From: Spirosoma luteum DSM 19990
Lineage (GTDB): Bacteria > Bacteroidota > Bacteroidia > Cytophagales > Spirosomataceae
NCBI RefSeq assembly: GCF_000374065.1
Contig: NZ_KB893246.1
Coordinates: 456,593 to 520,592, forward strand
Direction of reading: 5' to 3'
Length of the DNA: 64,000 bases
Part shown: piece after piece, positions 44,917 through 54,700 of the stretch
Layout: every line of letters starts with the position of its first letter
Numbering within the stretch: position 1 is the first letter of the stretch
The notes under the pieces: generated by a model
What the model was told of the DNA's origin: nothing
The model's database searches: none
Seen by the model: the letters and a program-made list of their open reading frames with translations, nothing else
Made by a program: the position numbers and the translations under genes

Positions 44917-45260
44917 ACCCTTTTTCGGGTGAAAGCTTCTGCTCCACTCCTTATATTTCATAACAGCTGTATATGAGTTACTATGGCTTATTGGTTCTTC
45001 TTTCTGGATGATTTTACATAGGTCTGCTGTTTCTTACCATACTAGCCAACATCCGCAAATCACCCTTGCTTAGACATTTGAGATCAGACTGATTCAATTT
45101 CGTGAAGTTGTGAAACAGCTATCCTTGCTACTACCCATTTAACCTAAAAATCATTAAGTAACCAGGGTAAAACTGGTTACATATGGTCATAATCGATTGA
45201 TTATCAGTTCCACGTGGAACACAACCAAAATCACTTTCAACTCACTGCTCTCATACAAAA
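44917..45260. other. Gene-free spacer
   Basis: No convincing coding frame. It contains an 8-bp hairpin GTAACCAG/CTGGTTAC (45158-45165 with 45173-45180) and, 26 bp further, a CACGTG palindrome listed as a parS candidate. The rest is AT-rich with no recognised element. Confidence 0.6.
45206..45221. promoter_or_regulatory. Candidate parS (ParB-binding) site
   Basis: A 14-bp perfect palindrome GTTCCACGTGGAAC (45207-45220), flanked by A on each side. ParB sites of most bacteria are TGTTtCACGTGaAACA or close variants with GTTCC/GGAAC arms, so only the first flanking base deviates from a full 16-mer. It lies in a non-coding spacer about 13 kb from the proposed origin, a distance usual for parS. Confidence 0.55.
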
Positions 45261-45704
45261 ATGAGTCCAAACATCCTGATCTGTAATTCCGAGAGAGAGC
45301 TTGAAGCTCAGTTTTCGAATGACTTCATTGTTAACATTGATGGTAAAAAAGCATTGACCTTACGACAGTTTTATGAGGAGGCTGCTTACCTGTTGGAGAT
45401 TCCAAACTTCGGATTTACACTCGACGAGTTGAGCGATTCACTTAGTGATTTACAATGGCTGGAGGAAAATAGGATTGTGCTGTACTTCACAAATACCGAA
45501 ATTTTCATGAGCAAAGAGCGGGATCCAGCAAAAATATTAGGCGTAATAAATACATTAGACGCGGTTGCCGAAGACTGGAAATGGGTGGAAGATGGATTGA
45601 ATGACGAAAAAGAAATTGTTATAATATTTGAGCATAGTAATCGAATACTAAATTTATTGGAAGAGGAAAGTATAAATTACAAGAATATAGACCCTTTAAA
45701 TTAA
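45261..45704 (+). CDS. Barstar-like (ribonuclease inhibitor family) protein
   Basis: The 147-residue acidic protein has the barstar pattern: strand FIVNIDGKKALTLRQFYEEAAYLLEIP, then FGFTLDELSDSLSDLQWL, matching the helix that binds the barnase active site, and strand RIVLYFTN. Barstar neutralises barnase-type ribonucleases. No barnase-like gene is nearby, so it is either an orphan immunity gene or a housekeeping inhibitor. The C-terminus extends about 50 residues beyond barstar (DWKWVEDGLNDEKEIVIIFE). Confidence 0.8.
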   Translation: MSPNILICNSERELEAQFSNDFIVNIDGKKALTLRQFYEEAAYLLEIPNFGFTLDELSDSLSDLQWLEENRIVLYFTNTEIFMSKERDPAKILGVINTLDAVAEDWKWVEDGLNDEKEIVIIFEHSNRILNLLEEESINYKNIDPLN

Positions 45705-45748
45705 TGAATACTGGCAACAAATTCCGATTCATTACTGTTAATTTAATG

Positions 45749-45780
45749 AGCCGCTGGAGAGTACTTCAGACGGCTTTTTG
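45749..45780 (+). terminator. Terminator after the barstar-like gene
   Basis: AGCCG (45749-45753) with CGGCT (45771-45775), plus inner CTG/CAG pairs, followed by five T. A modest stem just before mfd. Confidence 0.6.
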
Positions 45781-45805
45781 TATGTTATAAATAACCTGAA
45801 TCAAA

Positions 45806-48800
45806 TTGAGATCAGAGGAATTACTCAGCTTGTATACCAGTGATAGTTTCATAAAATTGCTGGCACAACCAATAAGCGAAAAGCTATCGACAGAACTGCA
45901 GCGAGTGCAGATCAAGGGTGTAACAGGAAGCTTAGATGCTGTAATTGCGTCTGCGGTTTACAAATTGGCAGAAGGAAGTCATATCTATATTGCAACAGAT
46001 CGTGAGGAGGCAGCCTACTTTTTTAATGACTTACAAAATCTACTAAGCAGGGAAGTGTTGCTTTTTCCTATGTCGTATAAGAAGCCGTATTTGTACGAAG
46101 ATATCGAAAATGCCAATGTTCTTATGCGGGCAGAAGTGCTGAATAAGCTAAACCCTGCTCCCAAAGATGGTCTACTAATTGTAACTTATCCAGAGGCATT
46201 ATCGGAGAAGGTTATTAACAAGCGATCACTAGCTGCGAACACACTCACAATACGGGTAGGGGAGAAGATAGATACAAATTTTGTGTCGGAGTTACTCCAA
46301 ACGTACGAATTCGAAAAGACAGACTTTGTGTATGAAGCAGGTCAGTTTTCAGTTAGGGGGGGTATTGTCGATGTGTTTTCTTTTGCCAGTGAATTTCCGT
46401 ACAGAATTGAGTTGTTCGATGATGAGGTAGAAGGCATCCGACTATTCAATCCAGAGACACAGCTTTCTAATGATGCAGTTGAGTTCGTCAAAATTATCCC
46501 GAACATTCAAACCAAACTTATCGAAGAGAGCAGAGAATCATTTTTTGACTTTCTTCCATCAGATATAACTGTATGGGCTAAGGACATAGAGTTCACGCTA
46601 GAGATCATTGAAAAGTGTTTTGAAAAAGCAGAACAAAGTTTTGATTCAATCTTGAATAGCAGTGGTGGCATCCAGGTAGTATCAAACCCTGGCGATTTGT
46701 TTGAAACGCGTAGGGCGTTTTTAAATGAAATAAAGAAATTCAGGACAGTTGAGTTTGGGCGGAAATTCTATTTTAAAACGGATAGCCGTCTACAATACAA
46801 TTCAAAACCACAGCCATCCTTTAATAAAGACTTCAAGCGGCTAATTGAAACGTTAGGAGAGAATCAAGCCAAAGGGTACACCAACATTATTGCGGCCGAA
46901 TCCTTCAAACAGATCGAACGATTACGGACTATATTCGAAGAACTTGATCCGTACGTAAAGTTCCAACCAATAAACATTGGTTTAAAGGAAGGGTTTCTGG
47001 ATGAAACTTTGAAAATCGCCTGTTTTACGGATCACCAGATTTTTGACCGCTATTACAAATACCGGGTTCAGGATAAATTCTCCAAGTCTAAAGCATTGAC
47101 ATTGCGTGAACTAAAAACGCTGCAACCAGGCGACTATGTGACGCATATAGATCATGGAATTGGTCGTTTTGCAGGCTTGGAAAAGGTAGACAATGCCGGC
47201 AATGAACAGGAAGCTATTCGCCTGATATACCGTGACAATGACATACTATTGGTCAGTATTCACAGTCTTCATAAAATAGCAAAGTACAGCGGTAGAGAAG
47301 GTGGTCCACCAACAATGAGCAAACTTGGTTCTCAGGAATGGGAAAACAAGAAATCCCGGATTCGTAAGCAGGTCAAGGATATTGCTCGTGAACTTATAGC
47401 TCTGTATGCTAAACGTCGTTCTGCCCCAGGATTCGCTTATAGTCGTGACAGCTTTCTACAAGTTGAACTTGAGTCTTCGTTTATGTACGAAGACACCCCC
47501 GATCAGGCCAAAGCAACAAATGATGTAAAGGATGATATGGAGAAGCCACATCCTATGGACAGACTTGTATGTGGTGATGTAGGGTTTGGTAAAACTGAGA
47601 TAGCTATTAGAGCTGCTTTTAAAGCGGTGACGGATAATAAGCAAGTGGCGGTGCTGGTGCCAACGACTATACTTGCTATGCAGCACTATAAAACATTCAT
47701 TGAAAGGATGGCGGACTTTCCAGTGAAAATTGAATACATAAATAGGTTCAGATCGCCAGCAAAAATAAAAGAGATACTCAAAGATGTAACTTCTGGAGAG
47801 ATTGGCATCCTGATAGGTACCCACCGAATTGTGAATAAAGACATAAAGTTTAAAGAGCTGGGTCTACTTATTATTGATGAAGAACAAAAATTTGGTGTAA
47901 AAACAAAAGATCGATTAAAGGAAATGCGGGTAGAAGTTGACGTACTTACCTTAACTGCTACACCAATACCAAGGACGTTGCACTTTTCATTGATGGGGGC
48001 TAGAGACTTATCAGTTATTGCGACTCCTCCGCCTAATCGCCAACCAGTAACTACGGAGGTACATCCTTACGATGAAGCCAAAATTCGTGATGCAGTCAGT
48101 CTGGAAGTTCGCCGGGGGGGGCAGGTGTTCTTCGTTCACAACCGTGTAAGCGATATAGAATCAATCGGAAATTTGATAATGAGGTTAGTGCCCGAAGCCC
48201 GGGTTGCTGTAGCTCATGGACAGATGGAGGGTGAGAGGCTGGAACGGGTTATGACTCGATTCATTGAAGGAGACTTCGATGTGTTGGTATCCACAAACAT
48301 TATTGAATCAGGGCTTGATATCCCCAATGCTAACACCATATTAATAAACAATGCCCACTATTTTGGTCTATCGGACTTGCACCAAATGCGGGGTAGGGTA
48401 GGCAGGTCAAACATAAAAGCTTACTGTTACTTGCTGACACCAGCGTTATCTGGGTTGACGGCTGATGCCCGCAAGCGACTACAGACGCTTGAGGATTTTT
48501 CTGATTTAGGAGAAGGCTTTAAGATAGCAATGCGTGATCTGGATATACGGGGGGCAGGAAACTTATTAGGAGCAGAGCAAAGCGGTTTTGTGAACGATCT
48601 TGGCTTCGAAATGTACCATAAAGTATTGGATGAAGCAGTTCAGGAGCTGAGGGAAAGCGAATTCAAAGATCTTTTTGAAACCAAACCGGGAGATCTGAAA
48701 CTGTCACTTCCAGATACCGTAATCGAAACAGATTTACAGGTAGTGATTCCGGAACGGTACGTTTCCAATATATCGGAACGCCTGGCGTTGTATACTCGGT

Positions 48801-49159
48801 TAGATAGTCTTCAGAACAGCGAGGAATTAAGCGCATTTCAGCAGGAAATGATAGATCGTTTTGGTCCGACGCCAACAGAAGTGAAGAATCTGATAAAAAT
48901 GGTTGGAGTTCGTTGGAAAGCAGAGCAGTTATATCTTGAAAAACTGACACTTAAGAATAATATCCTCAAAGGGTACTTCGTTTCTAACGGGAATGACGAC
49001 TTCTTTAAGTCCGACCTTTTTGGCAAGGTAATTGAATACGTCCAGCATAACCCAACAAGATGTTCACTGAAGGAATCAAAGGGAAGACCAATTTTTACCC
49101 ATTCTGACGTGTTATCTGTGGACGAACTGGATGACTATTTGGGTAAAATGATAAACTAA
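45806..49159 (+). CDS. mfd: Transcription-repair coupling factor
   Basis: Mfd displaces stalled RNA polymerase at DNA lesions and recruits UvrA. The 1117-residue protein has the UvrB-homology module, the polymerase-interaction domain (LQPGDYVTHIDHGIGRFAGLEK), Walker A GDVGFGKT (590-597), DEEQ (691-694), TATPIPRTLHFS, the helicase motifs FVHNRVSDIE, VSTNIIESGLDIPNANT and QMRGRVGRS, and the C-terminal regulatory domain. A stop codon (TGA 45797-45799) lies two codons upstream and no ATG is in frame near the N-terminus, so the start must be the TTG at 45806. Confidence 0.97.
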   Translation: MRSEELLSLYTSDSFIKLLAQPISEKLSTELQRVQIKGVTGSLDAVIASAVYKLAEGSHIYIATDREEAAYFFNDLQNLLSREVLLFPMSYKKPYLYEDIENANVLMRAEVLNKLNPAPKDGLLIVTYPEALSEKVINKRSLAANTLTIRVGEKIDTNFVSELLQTYEFEKTDFVYEAGQFSVRGGIVDVFSFASEFPYRIELFDDEVEGIRLFNPETQLSNDAVEFVKIIPNIQTKLIEESRESFFDFLPSDITVWAKDIEFTLEIIEKCFEKAEQSFDSILNSSGGIQVVSNPGDLFETRRAFLNEIKKFRTVEFGRKFYFKTDSRLQYNSKPQPSFNKDFKRLIETLGENQAKGYTNIIAAESFKQIERLRTIFEELDPYVKFQPINIGLKEGFLDETLKIACFTDHQIFDRYYKYRVQDKFSKSKALTLRELKTLQPGDYVTHIDHGIGRFAGLEKVDNAGNEQEAIRLIYRDNDILLVSIHSLHKIAKYSGREGGPPTMSKLGSQEWENKKSRIRKQVKDIARELIALYAKRRSAPGFAYSRDSFLQVELESSFMYEDTPDQAKATNDVKDDMEKPHPMDRLVCGDVGFGKTEIAIRAAFKAVTDNKQVAVLVPTTILAMQHYKTFIERMADFPVKIEYINRFRSPAKIKEILKDVTSGEIGILIGTHRIVNKDIKFKELGLLIIDEEQKFGVKTKDRLKEMRVEVDVLTLTATPIPRTLHFSLMGARDLSVIATPPPNRQPVTTEVHPYDEAKIRDAVSLEVRRGGQVFFVHNRVSDIESIGNLIMRLVPEARVAVAHGQMEGERLERVMTRFIEGDFDVLVSTNIIESGLDIPNANTILINNAHYFGLSDLHQMRGRVGRSNIKAYCYLLTPALSGLTADARKRLQTLEDFSDLGEGFKIAMRDLDIRGAGNLLGAEQSGFVNDLGFEMYHKVLDEAVQELRESEFKDLFETKPGDLKLSLPDTVIETDLQVVIPERYVSNISERLALYTRLDSLQNSEELSAFQQEMIDRFGPTPTEVKNLIKMVGVRWKAEQLYLEKLTLKNNILKGYFVSNGNDDFFKSDLFGKVIEYVQHNPTRCSLKESKGRPIFTHSDVLSVDELDDYLGKMIN

Positions 49160-49197
49160 AAAGATTTTTGCACCTGTATTTTTTATAGAATAAAGCA

Positions 49198-50454
49198 ATG
49201 ATTCAAAAGTATCACCTGCAACGAGCAGCCTATGTATTACTGGCAACGGTAGCGCTGGCATCTTGTAAATCAAAGCATCCAACGAGCGTACAACCTGGTA
49301 AGAAAAGCACAGCAACAGGGATCGCTTATAATGAGAAAGATGGTTTTCAGGTAAAAAAGTTTGCTGGTCAAAAGGCTGGTCCAAACCTGGTTTTCATTGA
49401 AGGTGGCCGCTTCACCATGGGTGCGCTTGAGGAGGATGTCATGAATAGTCGTGACAACCGTGAGCGGACAGTTTCTATCCAGTCTTTTTACATGGATGAA
49501 ACAGAAATGGCGAACGTTCATTACCTCGAATACCTAAACGCCATCACGCGTGATTCGTCGGAAGAAGTAGTTAGAGCAGCTTTACCTGATACAACCGTTT
49601 GGGCTAATCCTCTTTCTTTTAATGACTCGTACGTAACCCAGTATCTTAGATATCCTGCCTTCCGATATTATCCTGTAGTGGGAGTATCTTGGGTACAGGC
49701 AAGTGATTATGCTGTATGGCGGTCTAACGCGGTAAATAACGAGCTTGCAAAAGGTGGTGGTGAAAAGAAAAAAGGTGGTTTTTCTCTGAAACGTAAGTCT
49801 AAAAAACAGGAAGAACCAGCTTTGGCTGAAGCCACAACCGCAAGTGCAGCTAAACCAAGTTTAGAAAGCGGCATGATTTTACCGGATTATAGGTTACCAA
49901 CAGAAGCGGAGTGGGAATATGCTGCAAAGGCTTTGATTGGAACCCAATATATGGACGAGAATCAAATAAATCAACGGATTTATCCGTGGGATGGCTCTTC
50001 CGTTCGTAACCCCAAAAAAGGAAGAAAGCAGGGTCAAATGCTCGCCAACTTTAAGCGTGGACGGGGAGACTATGCCGGTATTGCGGGTCGTTCGAATGAT
50101 GGAGCTATTATAACAGCAGAAATATACGCTTATCCGGCAAACGATTTTGGACTGTATAATATGGCAGGTAACGTGAATGAATGGGTATATGACGTTTATC
50201 GTCCATTGTCTTATCAGGATGTAAATGATTTGAACCCTATTCGCCGAAATGGTTATCTTGATGAAGCTAAAAATTATGATTCTAAGAGCAAGCAGTCATT
50301 GATTGATGACCGTCTGCGGGTGTACAAAGGTGGCTCTTGGAACGACGTAGCTTATTGGCTTTCTCCTGGTACCCGCCGTTTTCTGGACCAGGATTCAGCA
50401 ACGGCTATGGTTGGTTTCCGTTGTGCTATGATTGGTGTGGGACGCAATAAGTAA
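49198..50454 (+). CDS. gldJ: Gliding motility / type IX secretion lipoprotein GldJ (formylglycine-generating-enzyme fold)
   Basis: The 418-residue lipoprotein (lipobox VALASC, Cys23) has STATGIAYNEKDGFQVKKF followed by an FGE-sulfatase-type domain: LVFIEGGRFTMG, RTVSIQSFYMDETEMANVHY, VVGVSWVQASDYAVWRSN, YRLPTEAEWEYAAKA, NDFGLYNMAGNVNEWVYD and FRCAMIG. The ATG-rich TGxxYN segment before the domain is typical of GldJ, as opposed to GldK. A basic KKKGGFSLKRKSKKQ insert lies near residue 195. In gliding Bacteroidota GldJ stabilises GldK and is needed for type IX secretion. A strong terminator follows. Confidence 0.85.
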   Translation: MIQKYHLQRAAYVLLATVALASCKSKHPTSVQPGKKSTATGIAYNEKDGFQVKKFAGQKAGPNLVFIEGGRFTMGALEEDVMNSRDNRERTVSIQSFYMDETEMANVHYLEYLNAITRDSSEEVVRAALPDTTVWANPLSFNDSYVTQYLRYPAFRYYPVVGVSWVQASDYAVWRSNAVNNELAKGGGEKKKGGFSLKRKSKKQEEPALAEATTASAAKPSLESGMILPDYRLPTEAEWEYAAKALIGTQYMDENQINQRIYPWDGSSVRNPKKGRKQGQMLANFKRGRGDYAGIAGRSNDGAIITAEIYAYPANDFGLYNMAGNVNEWVYDVYRPLSYQDVNDLNPIRRNGYLDEAKNYDSKSKQSLIDDRLRVYKGGSWNDVAYWLSPGTRRFLDQDSATAMVGFRCAMIGVGRNK

Positions 50455-50463
50455 GCTTTATTC

Positions 50464-50514
50464 AAAACGAAATAGAGCGGTTACCCATTTTGGGTAACCG
50501 CTCTATTTCGTTTT
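50464..50514. terminator. Strong bidirectional terminator between gldJ and comF
   Basis: 50464-50487 pairs perfectly with 50491-50514 (24 bp, core AGCGGTTACCCA/TGGGTAACCGCT) around a 3-nt loop, with A4/T4 at the ends. Confidence 0.92.
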
Positions 50515-50593
50515 AAAGGGTTAGCATTCCAACAAGCCTCATCTATATGTAGCTTTAAATTGCCAACATTTATCGCTTAAACACTAAATGTTT

Positions 50594-51304
50594 TCAGCTT
50601 CCAGCAACAGCAAGGGTTAAAATACTTATTGACATACAATCAAACTTTAGTAGTTCAGTAGCACAGGATTCAAGCGTGGCACCTGTTGTTAAAACGTCAT
50701 CGACAAGCATCACATTTTTGCCTCGAATAAGTTCAGGGTTCTTAACGGAGAAAACAGACATAACGTTTTCCCACCGTTCCAGCCTATTCTTGTGTGTTTG
50801 TGACTCTTCGAAACGATTACGAAATAGCACATTATTATAAATGGGTATCTGTAGCGCATCGGCTAAACCCATTGCGATCCATTCTGACTGATTGTAGCCT
50901 CGTTGCTTAAACCTATCAGTATGTAAGGGTACAGCTATAATCAGGTCTATGTTGCTAGTGTGCTCACACTCCGCCATCAATTGGTTTCCATACCAATTAG
51001 CTAACTCTTTCGCAGCTTCCTTTTGTCCTTTGTACTTAATGTGATGGATCAATTTTTGAACGATACCACCCTTCTTGAAGTACAAATAAGAGGCTATAAA
51101 TCTTATGGGCACTTTTCCGGCAAACTTGTTGAGAAGGTCTTGATCATAAGGTTCGCGGTGTTGGCCTGTTTCTGGTAGGTTAATCCTACAGGAAATGCAA
51201 AGAATGGACTCTCTACTTTTCAGTGATTGGCTACAACCCAAACATAATGTGGGAAAAAGCTGATTACTGAAGTTTGTTAATAATAAATGTATAAACCGAA
51301 ACAT
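50594..51304 (-). CDS. comF: ComF family phosphoribosyltransferase-like protein
   Basis: A 236-residue protein with an N-terminal zinc ribbon (Cys21-x2-Cys24 and Cys36-x2-Cys39) and a C-terminal phosphoribosyltransferase fold with VDDVLTTGAT at residues 201-210. IIAVPLHTDRFKQRGYNQSE is the ComF signature. ComF proteins are needed for natural transformation in several bacteria, probably handling incoming single-stranded DNA. It is monocistronic, divergent from a small conserved gene. Confidence 0.92.
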   Translation of the reverse strand: MFRFIHLLLTNFSNQLFPTLCLGCSQSLKSRESILCISCRINLPETGQHREPYDQDLLNKFAGKVPIRFIASYLYFKKGGIVQKLIHHIKYKGQKEAAKELANWYGNQLMAECEHTSNIDLIIAVPLHTDRFKQRGYNQSEWIAMGLADALQIPIYNNVLFRNRFEESQTHKNRLERWENVMSVFSVKNPELIRGKNVMLVDDVLTTGATLESCATELLKFDCMSISILTLAVAGS

Positions 51305-51355
51305 GCTTTCTATTCGTTTGTATGTAAATTAGGAAGATGAATTTCTGACAGCAAA

Positions 51356-51700
51356 ATGAACGTAAAAAATATAGATGATCTTTGGACTGAGTTACTTAAC
51401 AACATTCAATCACTTGTTGGTAAGCGACCAAGCGATCTTAATTCAGTGCTTTTCTTGATTGGGGTACATGAATTAGGCAGAGGACCAAAACGTTTCTCTA
51501 AAGAAGCGAAACAGGACTTAATGCACATTGGAGTCTGTAGTATATTGAGTCAATCTGGGTATTACAGTTTTGAGGGTTACGATAAAGACGGTTGGCCCCA
51601 TTGGATTTTAGATAAACCTATACCACATCATGATTTACAAACGCAGGAAGTTTTTTTAAAAGAGCATATAATATCTTACTTTAATAATCTTAAAGTTTAA
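51356..51700 (+). CDS. Small conserved protein of unknown function
   Basis: A 114-residue soluble protein with a helical N-terminus (IDDLWTELLNNIQSLVGKR) and a conserved-looking centre LFLIGVHELGRGPKRFSKEAKQDLMHIGVCSIL, then GYYSFEGYDKDGWPHWI. It has no signal peptide. Proteins of this kind, with a HELG and a Lys/Arg-rich centre, occur next to the large DUF4175-type gene in relatives (inference from memory), and this one ends 19 bp before that gene. No function is known. Confidence 0.75.
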   Translation: MNVKNIDDLWTELLNNIQSLVGKRPSDLNSVLFLIGVHELGRGPKRFSKEAKQDLMHIGVCSILSQSGYYSFEGYDKDGWPHWILDKPIPHHDLQTQEVFLKEHIISYFNNLKV

Positions 51701-51719
51701 CGATTCAACTTTAGTTACT

Positions 51720-54700
51720 ATGCAATCATCAACTGCTTACTCGGCTCTATTACAACGCATAGACGAATATAAAAAACGCTATTTCCAGAATCAGTTAATA
51801 AAAGGGGGGCTGTTTTTCACGGCCTTGCTAGGCAGCGCTTACTTGTTTATTAACACAGCTGAATTCGTCGGGCGATTTGATTCGTTTGGTCGGGGAATTT
51901 TGCTTTTCGGTTTTTTATTGACAGTCCTTACTGGTCTGTATCTATTGATAATACGACCATTATTGAGGCTTTATGGGTTAAATAAACCTTTGTCAAACGA
52001 CGAGGCTGCTCAACAAATAGGGCAGTTTTTTCCTGAGATAGGGGACAAGCTGCTAAACACACTGCAGTTACAGCGAATATCCTTGGCTCAGAATGACTTG
52101 TTACAAGCCAGTTTGAATCAGCGCTCAAACCAGTTACTCATTAACAGATTTGCAAACGCTATCCAGATTAGCCGCAATCGGGAATTTCTCAAATATGCTA
52201 TTCCCCCCCTTGCAGTTATTCTGATTGTGTTGATTATTAACCCTACCTTTTTCACTAAGTCATCAACTCGCCTTGTTAATTATGATAAGGAATTTATTGA
52301 GGAAGCACCATTCAAATTCGCCATTCAAAACAAATCGCTGAAAGCATTTAGAAATGAGGATTTTTTGCTAAATGTAAAGCTCACAGGTGATGCACTACCA
52401 CAAGCTGTTTATTTAGTAGCAAACGGAACACGTCTCAAGCTCAACCAATCGGGCGATAAATACACTTATAATTTTGACAATATACAACGGGACCTCGATT
52501 TCCATCTGGAAGCATCAGGGTTCAATTCCTCAAAGTATACTATTTCATTGCTAGACCGACCTTCTGTACTCTCATTCAATGTCAAGCTAAATTATCCTGC
52601 ATACTTGAATAAGTCGGATGAGCAACTATCAAATGTAGGTAACTTGCTTGTACCACAAGGTACAGTGGTAAACTGGGAGTTTGATGCTGATCATACCGAT
52701 TCTCTACTACTTCGTTTTAATACTGAAGCGAGACCAATGATTGCTCGGTTAATAGAAAATAACAAGTTTGTCTTGAACAGACGACTAATGCAGAATTCTA
52801 TTTATACAGTCTCCTTGAAGAACAGTCAAATAGCCTCCCCCTCCTTGATTAAATATAATGTGCAAATTATTCCCGACCGTTACCCACAGATCTCGGTCAA
52901 TCGAATTCAGGATACGACTACATACAATTATATTGCGCTATCAGGGTTGGTCTCCGATGACTATGGCATTTCCAGACTTAGGCTCAACTATAAGATCAAC
53001 AGGAATGGAAAAGAATCCCAAATGTTTGTAAAAAGCATTCCTGTCAACCAATCTACAACTTCTCAGAACTTTAATTTTAACTGGTATCTTGACAGCCTTA
53101 AACTAAACAAGGAGGATAAACTGGAATATTTCGTTCAGGTTTGGGATAACGACGGAGTTAACGGCCCAAAATCAAGCCGTTCAGAACAGTTGAATTTCAT
53201 TATCCCTTCCGCAATTGAAGTTCAAAAACAGATCGATAAATCAGCAGAAAGAACAGAAGAGCAAATAGATAATGCCTTGAGTAAAACACAGGCAATCAAG
53301 AAGGAACTGAACCAAATGGAGGATCGAATGCGGACCAAAAAGTCATCTGATTTCCAGGATAAAAAGCAACTTCAGGATGTTTTACAGAAGAGAGAGGAGT
53401 TGATGCGTGAAGTTCAAAAACTTCAGGAGCAGTTTCAAAAGACAAATGACACTCAGCAGCGGTTTGCAGAGAAAAATCAGGCAATACAGGAAAAGCTGGA
53501 TCAACTTCAAAAGCTATTCAAAGATCTGCTTGATCCAGAATCGAAGCAATTGTATGAGCAGTTAAAACAACTTCTGGAACGTAAACAGGATGAAAAAGCT
53601 TCAGACTTGCTGGACAAATTAAGCCGAAAAGAGCGTAATATGGAGCGAGACTTGGATCGAGCCTTAAAACTCTTTAAGCAAATGCAATTAGAGCAGAAGG
53701 TAAATAATGTTGCCGAAAGTTTGGAGAAACAGGCGGAGAAGCTGGAACAGCAGGCAGAGGAGAATAACAAGAAAGATGAAACTTCCCAAGAGCAACAGCA
53801 GCAACAGGAAAAATCGCAGGAGGATTTCAAAAACACACAGGAACAACTGGATGAGTTAAACAAACAAGCGGAGAAGGATGACCTTAACAAACCTGATCCG
53901 TCAGAAAATGAGCAGAAGGAAATTGAAAAGAGTTTGGAAGATGCCACAAAGAGCATGAAAAGCAATAAGGGTAAGCAGGCAGCTTCTAAACAGAAACAAT
54001 CAGCTAAGTTAATGAAAGCGATGAGCAAAGCCATGAAGGAGTCAATGCAATCAACCGAAATGGAAGAGATGCAGGAAAACATGGATGATCTTCGCAACAT
54101 CCTTGACAATCTCATCACACTATCCTTTGGGCAAGAGAGAGTCATGAAGGATTTTCGCGGGATGAGTCTTCAGGATCCGCGTGTTACTAAACTTTCCCAG
54201 GAACAATTGAAACTTCAGGATGATGCTAAAATAATTGAGGATAGCCTGAATGCACTAGCTAGCCGAGTTGTGCAGATTGAGTCTTTCGTTACAAGGGAGT
54301 TAACTAACATGAAATCCTATATGGATGAAAGTGTCCAGCAGTTGCGTGATCGCCGACTCAGCATGGCATCTTCGAAGCAACAATTTGCTATGACTTCGAT
54401 AAATAATTTGGCTTTGATGCTGAGTGATGTTCTTAAGAATATGCAGCAACAAATGAATGCTATGGCTATGCCAGGGAAAGGTAAGGGAAGCAAAAAAGGA
54501 GAGAACCCAGAAGGGATGGGTGAAATGCAAAAACAGCTGAACGGTAAAATGCAGCAACTTCAAAAAGGAGGCAAGTCAGGTAGGGGGCTGTCAGAAGAGT
54601 TATCTCAGATGGCTGCTCAACAAGCCATGATCCGACAAATGCTTAAGAAACTTGAGGAAAATGCAAAGGGAACGGAGGTTGGGAAACAGCAGGAGAAACA

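Noticed and set aside
53507..54145. Ser/Cys-rich 212-codon frame on the minus strand
   Set aside because: It is the mirror of the Gln/Lys/Glu-rich coiled coil of the DUF4175 gene. Low-complexity codons such as CAG and GAA read as Ser, Leu, Phe and Cys on the other strand.
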